A stretch of 12,757 nucleotides of DNA from Verrucomicrobiaceae bacterium (GCA_947463285.1 CANHTV010000064.1:1-12757); one strand, 5' to 3'. Shown: positions 5,606 through 12,757, numbered from the stretch's first letter. Made by a program: numbers and translations. Notes: a model not told the origin generated them from the sequence alone.

Positions 5606-6739
5606 ATGATACCTGCCACCACCAGCACGGATGAAGACGCAGTCCGCCCGACACAGGTCGAAGTGGATCTGAGTGTGCTGGCGCAGAATTATGACGCCAT
5701 TCGGGCACACGTCGGATCGGCGGAGGTCATGCCGGTGGTGAAGGCGAATGCGTATGGACACGGCATCGTCGAGTGTGCGCAGCATCTGGTGAAATGTGGA
5801 GCGACCTGTTTTGGTGTCGCCTTACTGGAGGAAGCCGTCGTTTTGCGCCGGGCAGGCATCACGCAGCCCATCCTCGTCTTTGGGGGCGTGGTCACACGGC
5901 AGATCCCGCAGTTCATAGCGCATGATTTGATGATGGCGGCGTCCTCCATCGACAAGATACGCCAGATCGACGAAGCCGCCGCCGCCGCGAAAAAGAAAGC
6001 TCGCGTGCATCTGAAGATCGACACCGGCATGGAGCGCATCGGCGTGCACTGGTACAGCGCAGAGAAGATGCTGGAGGCCAGCCTCACCTTTCAGAACATC
6101 GAGATTGCCGGGATTTACTCCCACTTCGCCAATTCGGACGCGGAGGACCTATCCAGCGCAAAGGAGCAGCTCGCGAGATTCCTCGACGTGCTCGAATTTT
6201 ATCCCAAACGCGGCCTTAAAACACCGCAGCGACACATCGCAAACTCTGGCGGCATTTTGCAACTCCCGGAGAGCCACCTCGACCTCGTGCGGCCCGGAAT
6301 CATGGTTTACGGCGTGTATCCCTCACGTGAAGTCCGTCAAAGTGTGGCCGTGAAACCGGTGCTGAGCTGGAAGTCTGAGGTTGTGTACTTCAAAGTCGTG
6401 CAGCCCGGCAACGCCGTGAGCTACGGCGGCACCTGGAAGGCGGATCATCCTGTGCGCGTCGTTACCGTGCCCGTCGGCTACGGCGACGGCTTTTTTCGCG
6501 CCTTGTCGAGTCGCGGCCAGGTCATCATTCGTGGCCTGCGGCATCCTATTGTCGGCCGTGTGTGCATGGACCAGTTCATGGTGAACCTCGAATGGGGCAC
6601 CGCCTACAATGGCGACGTCGTTACGCTTATTGGTGACGGCATCACGGCTGAAGATGTGGCTGATTGGGCAGGCACCATCCCGTATGAAGTGCTCACGAAC
6701 ATTAATACCCGCGTGCCGCGCCGGTATCGTGGGAGCTGA
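5606..6739 (+). CDS. alr: Alanine racemase
   Basis: This PLP-dependent enzyme interconverts L- and D-alanine in the cytoplasm and supplies D-Ala for peptidoglycan. From the ATG at 5606 it is 377 residues, the normal length. The N-terminal TIM barrel holds the PLP lysine Lys46 in VVKANAYGHG (44-53), then HLKIDTGMERIG (135-146), IYSHFANSD (170-178) and HIANSGG (210-216). RPGIMVYGVYP (229-239) is the canonical phosphate-side region. The C-terminal beta-domain carries the second catalytic base Tyr273 in AVSYGGTW (270-277) and the RVCMDQFMV loop. All catalytic elements look intact. No Shine-Dalgarno sequence precedes the start; an ATG at 5501 would add 35 residues unlike the family. It stands alone on the plus strand, 161 bp before opcA. 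Confidence 0.95.
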   Translation: MIPATTSTDEDAVRPTQVEVDLSVLAQNYDAIRAHVGSAEVMPVVKANAYGHGIVECAQHLVKCGATCFGVALLEEAVVLRRAGITQPILVFGGVVTRQIPQFIAHDLMMAASSIDKIRQIDEAAAAAKKKARVHLKIDTGMERIGVHWYSAEKMLEASLTFQNIEIAGIYSHFANSDAEDLSSAKEQLARFLDVLEFYPKRGLKTPQRHIANSGGILQLPESHLDLVRPGIMVYGVYPSREVRQSVAVKPVLSWKSEVVYFKVVQPGNAVSYGGTWKADHPVRVVTVPVGYGDGFFRALSSRGQVIIRGLRHPIVGRVCMDQFMVNLEWGTAYNGDVVTLIGDGITAEDVADWAGTIPYEVLTNINTRVPRRYRGS

Positions 6740-6770
6740 TCTGGCTGTGGGGTAAATCTAGAGCAGCTTT
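6734..6770 (+). terminator. Weak possible terminator after alr
   Basis: AGCTGATCT (6734-6742) and AGAGCAGCT (6760-6768) pair over nine positions with one mismatch, overlapping the alr stop codon, and are followed by TTCCTCTCC. The tail is pyrimidine-rich but not a T-run, so termination is doubtful. Confidence 0.25.
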
Positions 6771-6900
6771 CCTCTCCGTATGGATGCCTTGCCCTGAAGC
6801 TGGGGACTCGGCTCATTCCTGCGATACTTGCTGATGATGGCAATATCCATCGATCCTGCGGTTGTATGGTGCGGGCTGTGCTCCATCATAGGGGGATCAC

Positions 6901-7956
6901 ATGCCTCTTTCTGAAGAAACTCTCTCACGTCTGGGAACTGAAGTTCCATTGCCAAAAATTGACCGCGCCCTGAAGGAACTTTGGGCCAGTGATGAGGCCA
7001 AAACGCGGGCTTCATTGATCAACTTTGCGATCTACTCTGAAGCGCCTGAGTCTCTGGTCAAAAACCTCGACCTGCTGGGTAAAATTACCTCGGATCATTC
7101 CTGCCGGGCGCTATTGATCACCTGCCTGCCCGATCAGCAGCCCCAAAGTGCCCGAGCTTGGATCAACGCCCTCTGCCGCCCGTATCAAGGCAAGCAGGTT
7201 GTATGCAGTGAGCAGATCAGCTTCCTGCTGGAAGGCGGAGATGCAGCCCAGGTGCAAAATGTCGTGTTTGGCCATGTGGATTCCGATCTGCCGCTTATCA
7301 TCTGGTGGCAGGGAGCCCTGACGCTGAATTTTGAAGAGCGTCTCTACTCCCGCATTCACACGCTCATCCTGGACAGCAGCGCCTGGGTGGAGCCTCAGAA
7401 AGAGCTGGCCAGCCTGATGAAAGCCCGTGCCTGTGCCAACTTTGACGTGCGGGATCTCAGCTGGACGCGCAGTCACTTTCTGCGCACAGCCTTGGCCAGC
7501 TCGTTTCAGGATGTGAAGGCACGTGAGCATCTGCCGGAGATCAATGCCATTGAGATTTCGTATGCGACAGGTCAACGCTGCGCAGCTTTATTATTGGCAG
7601 GCTGGATCTCGCAAAGACTGGGTGCAGAACTGGATGAGGTGGCCTCAGGCATAGCCTTCAAAATGCCGAATGGCAGCAGTTTAAAGCTCACTCTGATAGA
7701 AACCAACACCACCTGCGCGCTCTCTTCACTGCGTTTGCTGGCCCCATGTTTGGATCTCACGATCACCCGCGATGGCGGCTCAGGTTTTGTTCGCTCGAAC
7801 GCCACCTGCGAAGGCCGCTGCCATGAGGAAATCTTGCCAGCGGATGTGGTCAGCGATGCTGAGCTCATCAGTGAGCAGCTCAGTCGCGCGGGTGGGAATA
7901 CTCACTTCCGCGCTGCGCTGCCATTACTCGGCAAGATGCTCGCTCGGCTGGGCTGA
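6901..7956 (+). CDS. opcA: Glucose-6-phosphate dehydrogenase assembly protein OpcA
   Basis: OpcA is needed for assembly or allosteric activation of glucose-6-phosphate dehydrogenase (Zwf), the entry to the oxidative pentose phosphate pathway, in cyanobacteria and actinobacteria. The 351-residue product shows the family hallmarks: SDLPLIIWWQG (128-138), RDLSWTRSHFLRTALASSF (184-202) and ALLLAGWISQRLG (229-241). The start is well supported by GGGGGA (6891-6896) four bases before the ATG. zwf usually sits directly upstream of opcA; here the upstream neighbour is alr and no zwf is in the window, so the partner must be encoded elsewhere. The gene looks intact. Confidence 0.87.
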   Translation: MPLSEETLSRLGTEVPLPKIDRALKELWASDEAKTRASLINFAIYSEAPESLVKNLDLLGKITSDHSCRALLITCLPDQQPQSARAWINALCRPYQGKQVVCSEQISFLLEGGDAAQVQNVVFGHVDSDLPLIIWWQGALTLNFEERLYSRIHTLILDSSAWVEPQKELASLMKARACANFDVRDLSWTRSHFLRTALASSFQDVKAREHLPEINAIEISYATGQRCAALLLAGWISQRLGAELDEVASGIAFKMPNGSSLKLTLIETNTTCALSSLRLLAPCLDLTITRDGGSGFVRSNATCEGRCHEEILPADVVSDAELISEQLSRAGGNTHFRAALPLLGKMLARLG

Positions 7957-8345
7957 TTAGAGATCTAGCCCTTGATCCGTGCGCCGGGAAACCGACTTCA
8001 TCATCAAATCTGGCCAGCGACTTGCGGATATGCCCAAGCCGCTGTTGAAACGAAACTCAGAGGCGCATTGACACCCAAAAACAACAGCACAAGCCTGATC
8101 CTCCGCGCCTTGAGTGATCTCAAGGCTGCCCTGAGCACTGAAAGAGTAAGCAAAGTATCGGCATTCAGACTGAGAACCTGACCGAAATCAAGGAGTCGAC
8201 GACCGAAGTAACCGGTTTCAGCAACTTCGAGCTCAACCTGTCCAATTCTCGTAGCAAATGGATGCTGATCCTGATCAGCTTTGAATCGCTGCGTTGTCAG
8301 CGGCACTGACTGCATGAATGAAAAGGAAGCCTGAGTGATCGCATC
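7957..8345. other. Spacer with possible gene debris
   Basis: There is no intact gene. Three plus-strand frames each contain a protein-like stretch in succession: DFIIKSGQRLADMPKPLLK (frame of 7994, stop 8069-8071), NNSTSLILRALSDLKAALST (frame of 7972, stop near 8179-8181) and SIGIQTENLTEIKESTTEV (frame of 8166, stop 8307-8309). This looks like a decayed coding region with two frame changes, but I know no relative. A minus-strand frame (8004-8315) is also open and has no recognisable domain. A weak hairpin (GGGCT 7950-7954 / AGCCC 7967-7971) lies at the opcA end without a T-run. Confidence 0.3.
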
Positions 8346-9143
8346 ATGAATAGCCGTTTACTGCGCCCCAGAACACACCTCTCCATGCTCCTTGCTAACC
8401 TCTCGTGGCCTGACATCGCCGCCCTGAATAAAGACACCCCCGTTGTATTTCCTGTTGCAGCGTTGGAGCAGCATGGGCGGCACATGCCGGTTTTTACGGA
8501 CTCGATGCTGATGGGCGAGATCGCACGACGCGCAGAGGTGGAGCTGAAGGACGAGGTACTATTTGCGCCGCTGCAATGGCTGGGGAACTCGCACCACCAC
8601 ATGGAGTTCCCAGGCACGATGTCAGCGGAACCTCGCGTGTATCTGGATCTGCTCTGCGGGATGCTGGAAAACTTTATCTCCCATGGCTTCAAGCGTCTGC
8701 TCATCCTGAACGGACACGGCGGCAATGATGTGCCGGGGAAGCAGGCAGTCTTCGAGATGCGGCAGAAGCATCGCACACGCAGTGATCTGCTCCTGCTTTT
8801 CGCCACCTACTGGAATCTCGTGCCTGATCCCGCGAGCGCTCACCCTGATCTGAAACAGCGAGTCATGGGGCATGCCTGCGAGTGGGAGACGTCCATGGTG
8901 CTGCGGATCGCTCCGCATCTCGTGAAAAGCCACACCACGGTGGGCAACGTGCCCTTCGGCCATCCCTTCGAGCCCGCCTCACGCGGCTGGATCATGACCG
9001 ACCGCAGCGAACCTGGCCATGTCGGAGACCCCACCACGGCCAGTGCCGAGAAGGGTGAGGCACTGTTTCAAACCTTCACTGCTGGCACCGTGTCGATGTT
9101 GCGGCGGGTGATCGCGTGGGATGGAAAGACTTGGGAAGGATGA
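8346..9143 (+). CDS. Creatininase-family metal-dependent amidohydrolase
   Basis: The 265-residue product has the fold signature of the creatininase family: PVAALEQHGRHMPVFTDS (36-53, ligands Glu41, His43 and Asp52), GNSHHHMEFPGTMS (80-93), LILNGHGGN (119-127, ligand His124) and GHACEWETSM (175-184, with the conserved Glu179). These residues bind a dinuclear metal site. Known members hydrolyse creatinine, formamides in flavin/F420 biosynthesis, mycofactocin precursor peptide, or 3-dehydro-scyllo-inosose, so the substrate is open. The start is uncertain: ATG 8346 gives the length quoted, while ATG 8385 (MLLANLSWPDIAAL) fits the typical family N-terminus better. Neither has a clear Shine-Dalgarno sequence. 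It lies 209 bp upstream of an MFS transporter on the same strand, hinting at uptake and cleavage of one small molecule. Confidence 0.85.
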   Translation: MNSRLLRPRTHLSMLLANLSWPDIAALNKDTPVVFPVAALEQHGRHMPVFTDSMLMGEIARRAEVELKDEVLFAPLQWLGNSHHHMEFPGTMSAEPRVYLDLLCGMLENFISHGFKRLLILNGHGGNDVPGKQAVFEMRQKHRTRSDLLLLFATYWNLVPDPASAHPDLKQRVMGHACEWETSMVLRIAPHLVKSHTTVGNVPFGHPFEPASRGWIMTDRSEPGHVGDPTTASAEKGEALFQTFTAGTVSMLRRVIAWDGKTWEG

Positions 9144-9228
9144 GGTGAGGAATGCCAGCCAAGCGAAGCGAGACAGACGACTGAAAGGAGCCCGAAGGGT
9201 GAACTAAGTGAATCAAATGAGTAAATCC

Positions 9229-9348
9229 GAATGACGAAAGAAGCCCAAATGCCTAAATCCCCCATTTTCTTCACTGGTCCCGATGTTGGAGTTCGAGCTT
9301 CGAGCTTCGTCATTCCTTCCTCATTGGGTGTTTCCTCATTCGTCATTC
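9229..9348. repeat. Intergenic repeats built on GAATGACGAA
   Basis: GAATGACGAA occurs at 9229-9238 on the plus strand and inverted (TTCGTCATTC) at 9306-9315 and 9339-9348. Between them lie a tandem GAGCTTC GAGCTTC (9295-9308) and a direct repeat TTCCTCATT (9317-9325 and 9332-9340). The block fills most of the 209-bp spacer between the hydrolase and transporter genes and ends 5 bp before the transporter ATG. It resembles dispersed intergenic repeats of Verrucomicrobiota (recalled, not searched). No Shine-Dalgarno sequence for the transporter is visible. Confidence 0.5.
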
Positions 9349-9352
9349 TACC

Positions 9353-10588
9353 ATGAACCGCCCCTCATCCTGGAAATGGTGGATCACTGGCCTGCTGCTG
9401 CTGGCGACGACGATCAATTACATGGACCGCGTGACGCTGGCCAATGCGTCGGTGCGGGTAACGCAGGAGTTTGGGCTGAGCGAGCAGCAGTATGGGAACC
9501 TCGAACTCGCTTTTGGCTGGGCTTTTGCGGCGGGGTCGCTGGTGTTTGGGTTCATGGCGGACCGGTTTCGCGTTTACTGGTTGTATCCCTGCGTACTCGC
9601 GGGCTGGTCGGTGATGGGCATGATCTCAGGCTGGACGGAGAGCTACACGCAACTCCTCGTTTGCCGCACGGCGCTCGGCTTTTTCGAGGCTGGCCACTGG
9701 CCTTGTGCGCTGAAGACCACATTTGCCCTGCTGAGTGAAAAGGACCGCACGATGGGGAACAGCGTGCTGCAAAGCGGCGCATCCATCGGGGCGATCATTA
9801 CACCGCAGGTGATGAAGCTACTAATGACGGAGCAGCTCGGCTCCTGGCGCTCTGCCTTTGTCGTAGTCGGAGCTTTCGGGCTCGTCTGGGTCGTGGTGTG
9901 GTTCCTGATGATGCGTCCGAGTGAGCTCGATGCCACGCCGGAGAACACGAGCCGCTCCCCGCGTCTGCCCTTGGGTGAAATTGTCTTCAGCCGCAGCTTC
10001 TGGGCCTTGGCGCTACTCATCACGGGCACACAGACCGTCTGGCACATCTATCGCGTGTGGATGATGAAGTTCCTGCAAACCGGCCGCGGCTACACCGAGG
10101 CGGCAGCGCTGGATTTTCAGTCGGCCTACTACATCTCCACGGATGTTGGCTGCTTCCTTGCGGGACTCATTTCCCTCTGGCTGATCCGCAAACGCAGTCT
10201 CAGTGCGCATGATTCACGCCGCTGGGTGTATGCCGGAGCCTGCTTGCTGACCTCGCTGAGCGTGTTGATTCCGTCGATGGAGAAGGGCTGGCCACTGCTC
10301 GGCGTGCTGCTCATCATCGGAGCTGGAGCGCTGGCGCTGTTCCCCTGTTACTACAGCTTTGTGCAGGAAGTTTCCGCGCATCATGTGGGGCGCATCACTG
10401 GCTTGCTAAGTATGTGGGGGTGGGCCGTCACCTCCCCCTTGCACAAACTCTTCGGCTGGATCGCCGACACGACAAAGTCCTACGATGAAGGTCTCGTCAT
10501 CGCGGGACTCGCGCCCTGGCTCGGAGTAATCGCCATGAAGTGGCTTTGGGTGAAGCGGCCGGAAGAAACTACCTCTCCCGCTGCGTAA
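9353..10588 (+). CDS. MFS transporter, anion:cation symporter (hexuronate/organic acid) type
   Basis: The 411-residue product is a twelve-helix major facilitator. TTINYMDRVTLANAS (19-33) is the helix-1 signature of the anion:cation symporter family that includes ExuT, GudP and related sugar-acid carriers. GFMADRFRV (66-74) is the loop 2-3 motif, and RTALGFFEAGHWPCALK (105-121) is the helix-4 motif. A charged middle loop spans about 189-212. It probably imports an organic or sugar acid by proton symport across the inner membrane; the exact substrate is unknown. The DUF1501 gene starts 10 bp after its stop, so the two are almost surely co-transcribed, and the upstream creatininase-family hydrolase could act on the imported compound. 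Confidence 0.88.
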   Translation: MNRPSSWKWWITGLLLLATTINYMDRVTLANASVRVTQEFGLSEQQYGNLELAFGWAFAAGSLVFGFMADRFRVYWLYPCVLAGWSVMGMISGWTESYTQLLVCRTALGFFEAGHWPCALKTTFALLSEKDRTMGNSVLQSGASIGAIITPQVMKLLMTEQLGSWRSAFVVVGAFGLVWVVVWFLMMRPSELDATPENTSRSPRLPLGEIVFSRSFWALALLITGTQTVWHIYRVWMMKFLQTGRGYTEAAALDFQSAYYISTDVGCFLAGLISLWLIRKRSLSAHDSRRWVYAGACLLTSLSVLIPSMEKGWPLLGVLLIIGAGALALFPCYYSFVQEVSAHHVGRITGLLSMWGWAVTSPLHKLFGWIADTTKSYDEGLVIAGLAPWLGVIAMKWLWVKRPEETTSPAA

Positions 10589-10598
10589 TGGTGGGGCG

Positions 10599-12002
10599 AT
10601 GCTCACCTTCTCCGACCACAGCCAGGGTTCATCATGCCTTCAGCGGCGTGATTTCCTGCGCATTGGCGGGTTGGGCCTCGGTGGTCTTGGGCTGAGTGAG
10701 ATGATGGCGCTGAAGGCGCTTGGGGCTTCGCCAAAGCGGCTGCTGAAGGACAAGTCGGTCATTTTTCTCTTCATGCACGGCGGGCCGTCGCAGTTTGAAA
10801 CCTTCGATCCGAAGATGGATGCGCCTTCGGAGATCCGCAGCGTGACGGGCGAGATCAAAACCAAGCTGCCCGGCATCACCTTTGGCAGCACGATGGAGCG
10901 ACTGGCCGGGCTCGCGGACAAGTTCAGCATCGTCCGCAGCTTTGTGACCGGCGACTCAGTTCACGACATCAAGACCATCGTCGGCAAAGACACCCTCCAG
11001 GCGAATCTCGGATCGCTTTACTCGCGCATCGCCGGGCCTTTGCGCAAAAGCAGTGCGATGCCGACCAATGTGGCGCTTTTTCCGCAGGCGATTTCACAGG
11101 CTGCAAAACCCGTGATCAAGCAGTTCGGCGACTTCACCTCCAGCGGCGAACTGGGGGCCAGCTTCAAGCCCTTCGTGCCCGGAGCAGGTGGTGGTGCGCA
11201 GGCAGACATGACGCTGAGTTTGCCGCAGTCGCGACTCGATGACCGCCGCACGCTGCTGACCTCGCTGGATCACTGGAAGCACCAGATGGACAGTAACGAG
11301 GTCATCGGCGGCATGTCCGAATTTCAATCACTGGCCTTCGATGTGCTTCGGCGTGGCGTGTCAGATGCCTTTGATCTCACGAAGGAAGACCCACGCCTCA
11401 TCGCCCGCTATGACACCGCCAAACTGCTGCCGAAAGACCGCATCAGCACGCAGTGGAACAACCGCGAGCACTACGCCGACAATGCTGCCACACTCGGGAA
11501 GCTGCTGCTCATGGCGCGTCGTCTTTGCGAGCGCGGCTGCGGCTTTGTCACGGTGACTACCAGCTTTGTCTGGGACATGCATGCCGACAATAACAACGCC
11601 CCCTGCCGCACCGGCATGGACTATGTCGGGCGGCCTTTTGATCATGCCGTGTCGGCTTTGATCGAGGACATCGAAGCTCGCGGCCTCAGCGAGAAGATCA
11701 TGCTAGTCTGCTGTGGTGAGATGGGGCGCACGCCAAAGCTCAATGCCAAAGGCGGGCGCGATCACTGGGGCGGCCTCGCACCGCTCATGATCTATGGCGG
11801 CGGCCTGAAAATGGGGCAGGTCATCGGCCAGTCGGCACGCAATGGCGGCGAGCCCTCCTCACGTCCGATTACCATTCCCGATCTCGTTTCCACCATCATG
11901 CACACGCTTGTCGATGTCAGCGAAGCTCGCGTCACCGATGGCCTGCCGCCGAACCTCCTCAACGTGCTCACGCGTGGTGAGCCCATCGAGGGCCTTGTTT
12001 AA
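10599..12002 (+). CDS. DUF1501 protein with Tat signal
   Basis: The 467-residue product begins with a twin-arginine signal, QRRDFLRIGGLGLGGLGL (15-32). The DUF1501 core shows HGGPSQFETFDPK (60-72), TSFVWDMHADNNN (321-333), GEMGRTPKLN (373-382) and GRDHWGG (386-392). The fold is related to alkaline phosphatase/sulfatase-like enzymes, but no biochemical role is firmly assigned. The family is greatly expanded in Planctomycetota and Verrucomicrobiota, where it normally pairs with a DUF1549/DUF1553 cytochrome-like gene; that partner is absent here. The start is supported by GGTGGGG (10590-10596) just upstream. It follows the MFS gene by 10 bp and precedes the HMA gene by 12 bp. The predicted site is the periplasm. 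Confidence 0.9.
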   Translation: MLTFSDHSQGSSCLQRRDFLRIGGLGLGGLGLSEMMALKALGASPKRLLKDKSVIFLFMHGGPSQFETFDPKMDAPSEIRSVTGEIKTKLPGITFGSTMERLAGLADKFSIVRSFVTGDSVHDIKTIVGKDTLQANLGSLYSRIAGPLRKSSAMPTNVALFPQAISQAAKPVIKQFGDFTSSGELGASFKPFVPGAGGGAQADMTLSLPQSRLDDRRTLLTSLDHWKHQMDSNEVIGGMSEFQSLAFDVLRRGVSDAFDLTKEDPRLIARYDTAKLLPKDRISTQWNNREHYADNAATLGKLLLMARRLCERGCGFVTVTTSFVWDMHADNNNAPCRTGMDYVGRPFDHAVSALIEDIEARGLSEKIMLVCCGEMGRTPKLNAKGGRDHWGGLAPLMIYGGGLKMGQVIGQSARNGGEPSSRPITIPDLVSTIMHTLVDVSEARVTDGLPPNLLNVLTRGEPIEGLV

Positions 12003-12014
12003 TTTCATCGTCTC

Positions 12015-12584
12015 ATGCGACTCCAACTCCTGCTCACCACTTCGTTCCTTCTCTCTGCCACCGGCTTGATCGCGGAGGAGAAACCCAAGCCCACGACCCT
12101 GACCTTTTACGTCGGGGGCGTGGAGTGTCCGAGCTGCGTGTATTCGGTGAACTACTCGATCAGTCAGCTCAAAAGCGTGAGCGATGTCACAGCGGGTCAG
12201 TTCATCGAAAACTACGCCAATGTGACCTTCGACCCAAAGGTGGTGAGCATCCACCAGATCGCCCAGGCCGTCACGGATGCCGCGCCGCTGCATGGTGTGC
12301 CCTATCAGGCGACGATGAAGCTCTTCATCCGCGACTACGCCAAGGAACAGAACTCTCGGAAGGTGGATGCCCTTTTTGCCCAATGGAAGTCCCTGGTGGA
12401 GGTGGAGACGGTGGATCGTGCCGCCGGCGAGTTTCTCATCCACTTCCAGCCGCTGAAGATGGACGCCAAAAAGCCCGGGCCGCAGGGTTTGACCCTGGAC
12501 GAGCTGACCGCTGCGCTGAGCGAGCCTACTCCTAAAGGCTTGGGGCTGAAGTTTCGACTGGCGAAAGAAGACGATCCGATGTGA
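12015..12584 (+). CDS. Secreted heavy-metal-associated (HMA) domain protein
   Basis: The 189-residue product has a signal peptide (MRLQLLLTTSFLLSATGLIA, 1-20) and then an HMA-like domain (about 28-95) with the metal-binding motif GVECPSC (35-41; Cys38 and Cys41), close to the GMTCxxC of MerP/CopZ. The second half (about 99-185) begins MKLFIRDYAKE and contains VEVETVDRAAGEFLIHFQP. It could be a second ferredoxin-like domain without cysteines (inference). A periplasmic copper or mercury carrier is the simplest idea; a protein-binding role is also possible. It lies 12 bp behind the DUF1501 gene and ends the cluster at an intrinsic terminator. Confidence 0.8.
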   Translation: MRLQLLLTTSFLLSATGLIAEEKPKPTTLTFYVGGVECPSCVYSVNYSISQLKSVSDVTAGQFIENYANVTFDPKVVSIHQIAQAVTDAAPLHGVPYQATMKLFIRDYAKEQNSRKVDALFAQWKSLVEVETVDRAAGEFLIHFQPLKMDAKKPGPQGLTLDELTAALSEPTPKGLGLKFRLAKEDDPM

Positions 12585-12603
12585 CTCATCGCGCGTCTTT
12601 TTT
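12568..12603 (+). terminator. Two-tier intrinsic terminator over the HMA stop codon
   Basis: AAGACG (12568-12573) pairs with CGTCTT (12594-12599). Inside it CGATG (12577-12581) pairs with CATCG (12587-12591) around a 5-nt loop, with a small internal loop (3/2 nt) between the tiers. The T-run continues to 12603. It includes the TGA of the HMA gene (12582-12584) and separates the cluster from dnaE. Confidence 0.6.
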
Positions 12604-12611
12604 CTCCTGCC

Positions 12612-12639
12612 TTGCCCCGGCCCGGTAGCCGCCTATTCT
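12612..12639 (+). promoter_or_regulatory. Candidate dnaE promoter
   Basis: TTGCCC (12612-12617) and TATTCT (12634-12639) are spaced by 16 bp and lie directly after the terminator. The -10 ends 10 bp before the dnaE ATG. CGGCCC (12618-12623) and GGGCCG (12640-12645) form an inverted repeat across the same region. Each hexamer matches consensus at four of six positions. Confidence 0.35.
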
Positions 12640-12649
12640 GGGCCGCCCC

Positions 12650-12757
12650 ATGGCTGACTCCTTCGTTCATCTTCACCTGCACTCAGAGTATTCGCTTCTC
12701 GATGGAGCGGTGCGTCTGGATGACCTCGTGAAGCGCACCAGCAAGCTGGGAATGCCC
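12650..12757 (+). CDS. dnaE: DNA polymerase III alpha subunit (partial, first 36 codons)
   Basis: The visible N-terminus reads MADSFVHLHLHSEYSLLDGA and continues through VRLDDLVKRTSKLGMP to the window end. HLHLHSEYSLLDGA is the start of the PHP domain of DnaE, the replicative polymerase alpha subunit, and includes the conserved His-x-His pair. No Shine-Dalgarno sequence precedes the ATG (the preceding bases are GGGCCGCCCC). A PolC or error-prone DnaE2 start would look similar, since all share the PHP domain. DnaE1 is the usual enzyme in this phylum, but this fragment cannot separate the paralogues. Confidence 0.85.
   Translation, partial: MADSFVHLHLHSEYSLLDGAVRLDDLVKRTSKLGMP

Noticed and set aside
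5303..5785. 160-codon open frame on the minus strand across the alr start
   Set aside because: It overlaps the conserved N-terminus of alr and has no recognisable domain.
9283..9738. 151-codon plus-strand frame overlapping the MFS gene start
   Set aside because: It runs out of phase with the MFS gene, whose transmembrane motifs are intact; the translation is a frame shadow.
11859..12443. 194-codon minus-strand frame over the DUF1501/HMA junction
   Set aside because: It is antisense to two well-supported genes and has no family features.

Overview
The window looks like chromosomal DNA of a Verrucomicrobiota bacterium, probably Verrucomicrobiaceae-like (Prosthecobacter or Verrucomicrobium relatives). 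This is inferred from gene content: a Tat-exported DUF1501 protein, a secreted PQQ-type propeller with a WPEWRGP start, thrombospondin-type-3 Ca-binding repeats, OpcA, a creatininase-family hydrolase, and weak or absent Shine-Dalgarno sequences at many starts. No tRNA, rRNA, CRISPR array, transposase or phage gene is visible.

Left part (1-1548). A truncated minus-strand gene encodes a secreted protein with Ca-binding DxDxDG loops. Behind it lie about 1.1 kb without an intact gene. This stretch holds an AT-rich hairpin, a frameshifted gene relic (860-1145) that still has a good intrinsic terminator, and a cluster of four GGTAAAATGAT-type repeats in both orientations.

Middle-left (1549-5126). 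Plus-strand genes follow closely: a PQQ-like beta-propeller, a glyoxalase-I-like VOC protein, a BrnT-like toxin, its ribbon-helix-helix antitoxin, and a VanZ-family membrane protein whose start lies 1 nt after the antitoxin stop. VanZ collides tail to tail with a minus-strand TSUP (TauE/SafE) transporter, with a 35-bp overlap of the coding ends.

Middle (5127-8345). Alanine racemase (alr; D-alanine for peptidoglycan) and opcA (glucose-6-phosphate dehydrogenase assembly/activation) stand as separate plus-strand genes. opcA is followed by about 390 bp without an intact gene, possibly another relic.

Right part (8346-12757). A creatininase-family hydrolase is followed, across a repeat-bearing spacer, by a tight cluster: an MFS anion:cation symporter-type transporter, a DUF1501 protein, and a secreted heavy-metal-associated (HMA) domain protein. 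This cluster ends in a two-tier hairpin terminator over the last stop codon. The first 36 codons of dnaE (DNA polymerase III alpha, PHP domain) begin just beyond it, with a possible promoter placed so close that the transcript could be leaderless.

Most of the window is ordinary housekeeping and accessory content. The best candidates for something less described are the TA-plus-VanZ arrangement, the DUF1501/MFS/HMA cluster without the usual DUF1549/DUF1553 partner, and the dispersed repeats and relics in the spacers. Family assignments rest on motif recognition by eye; no database search was run.
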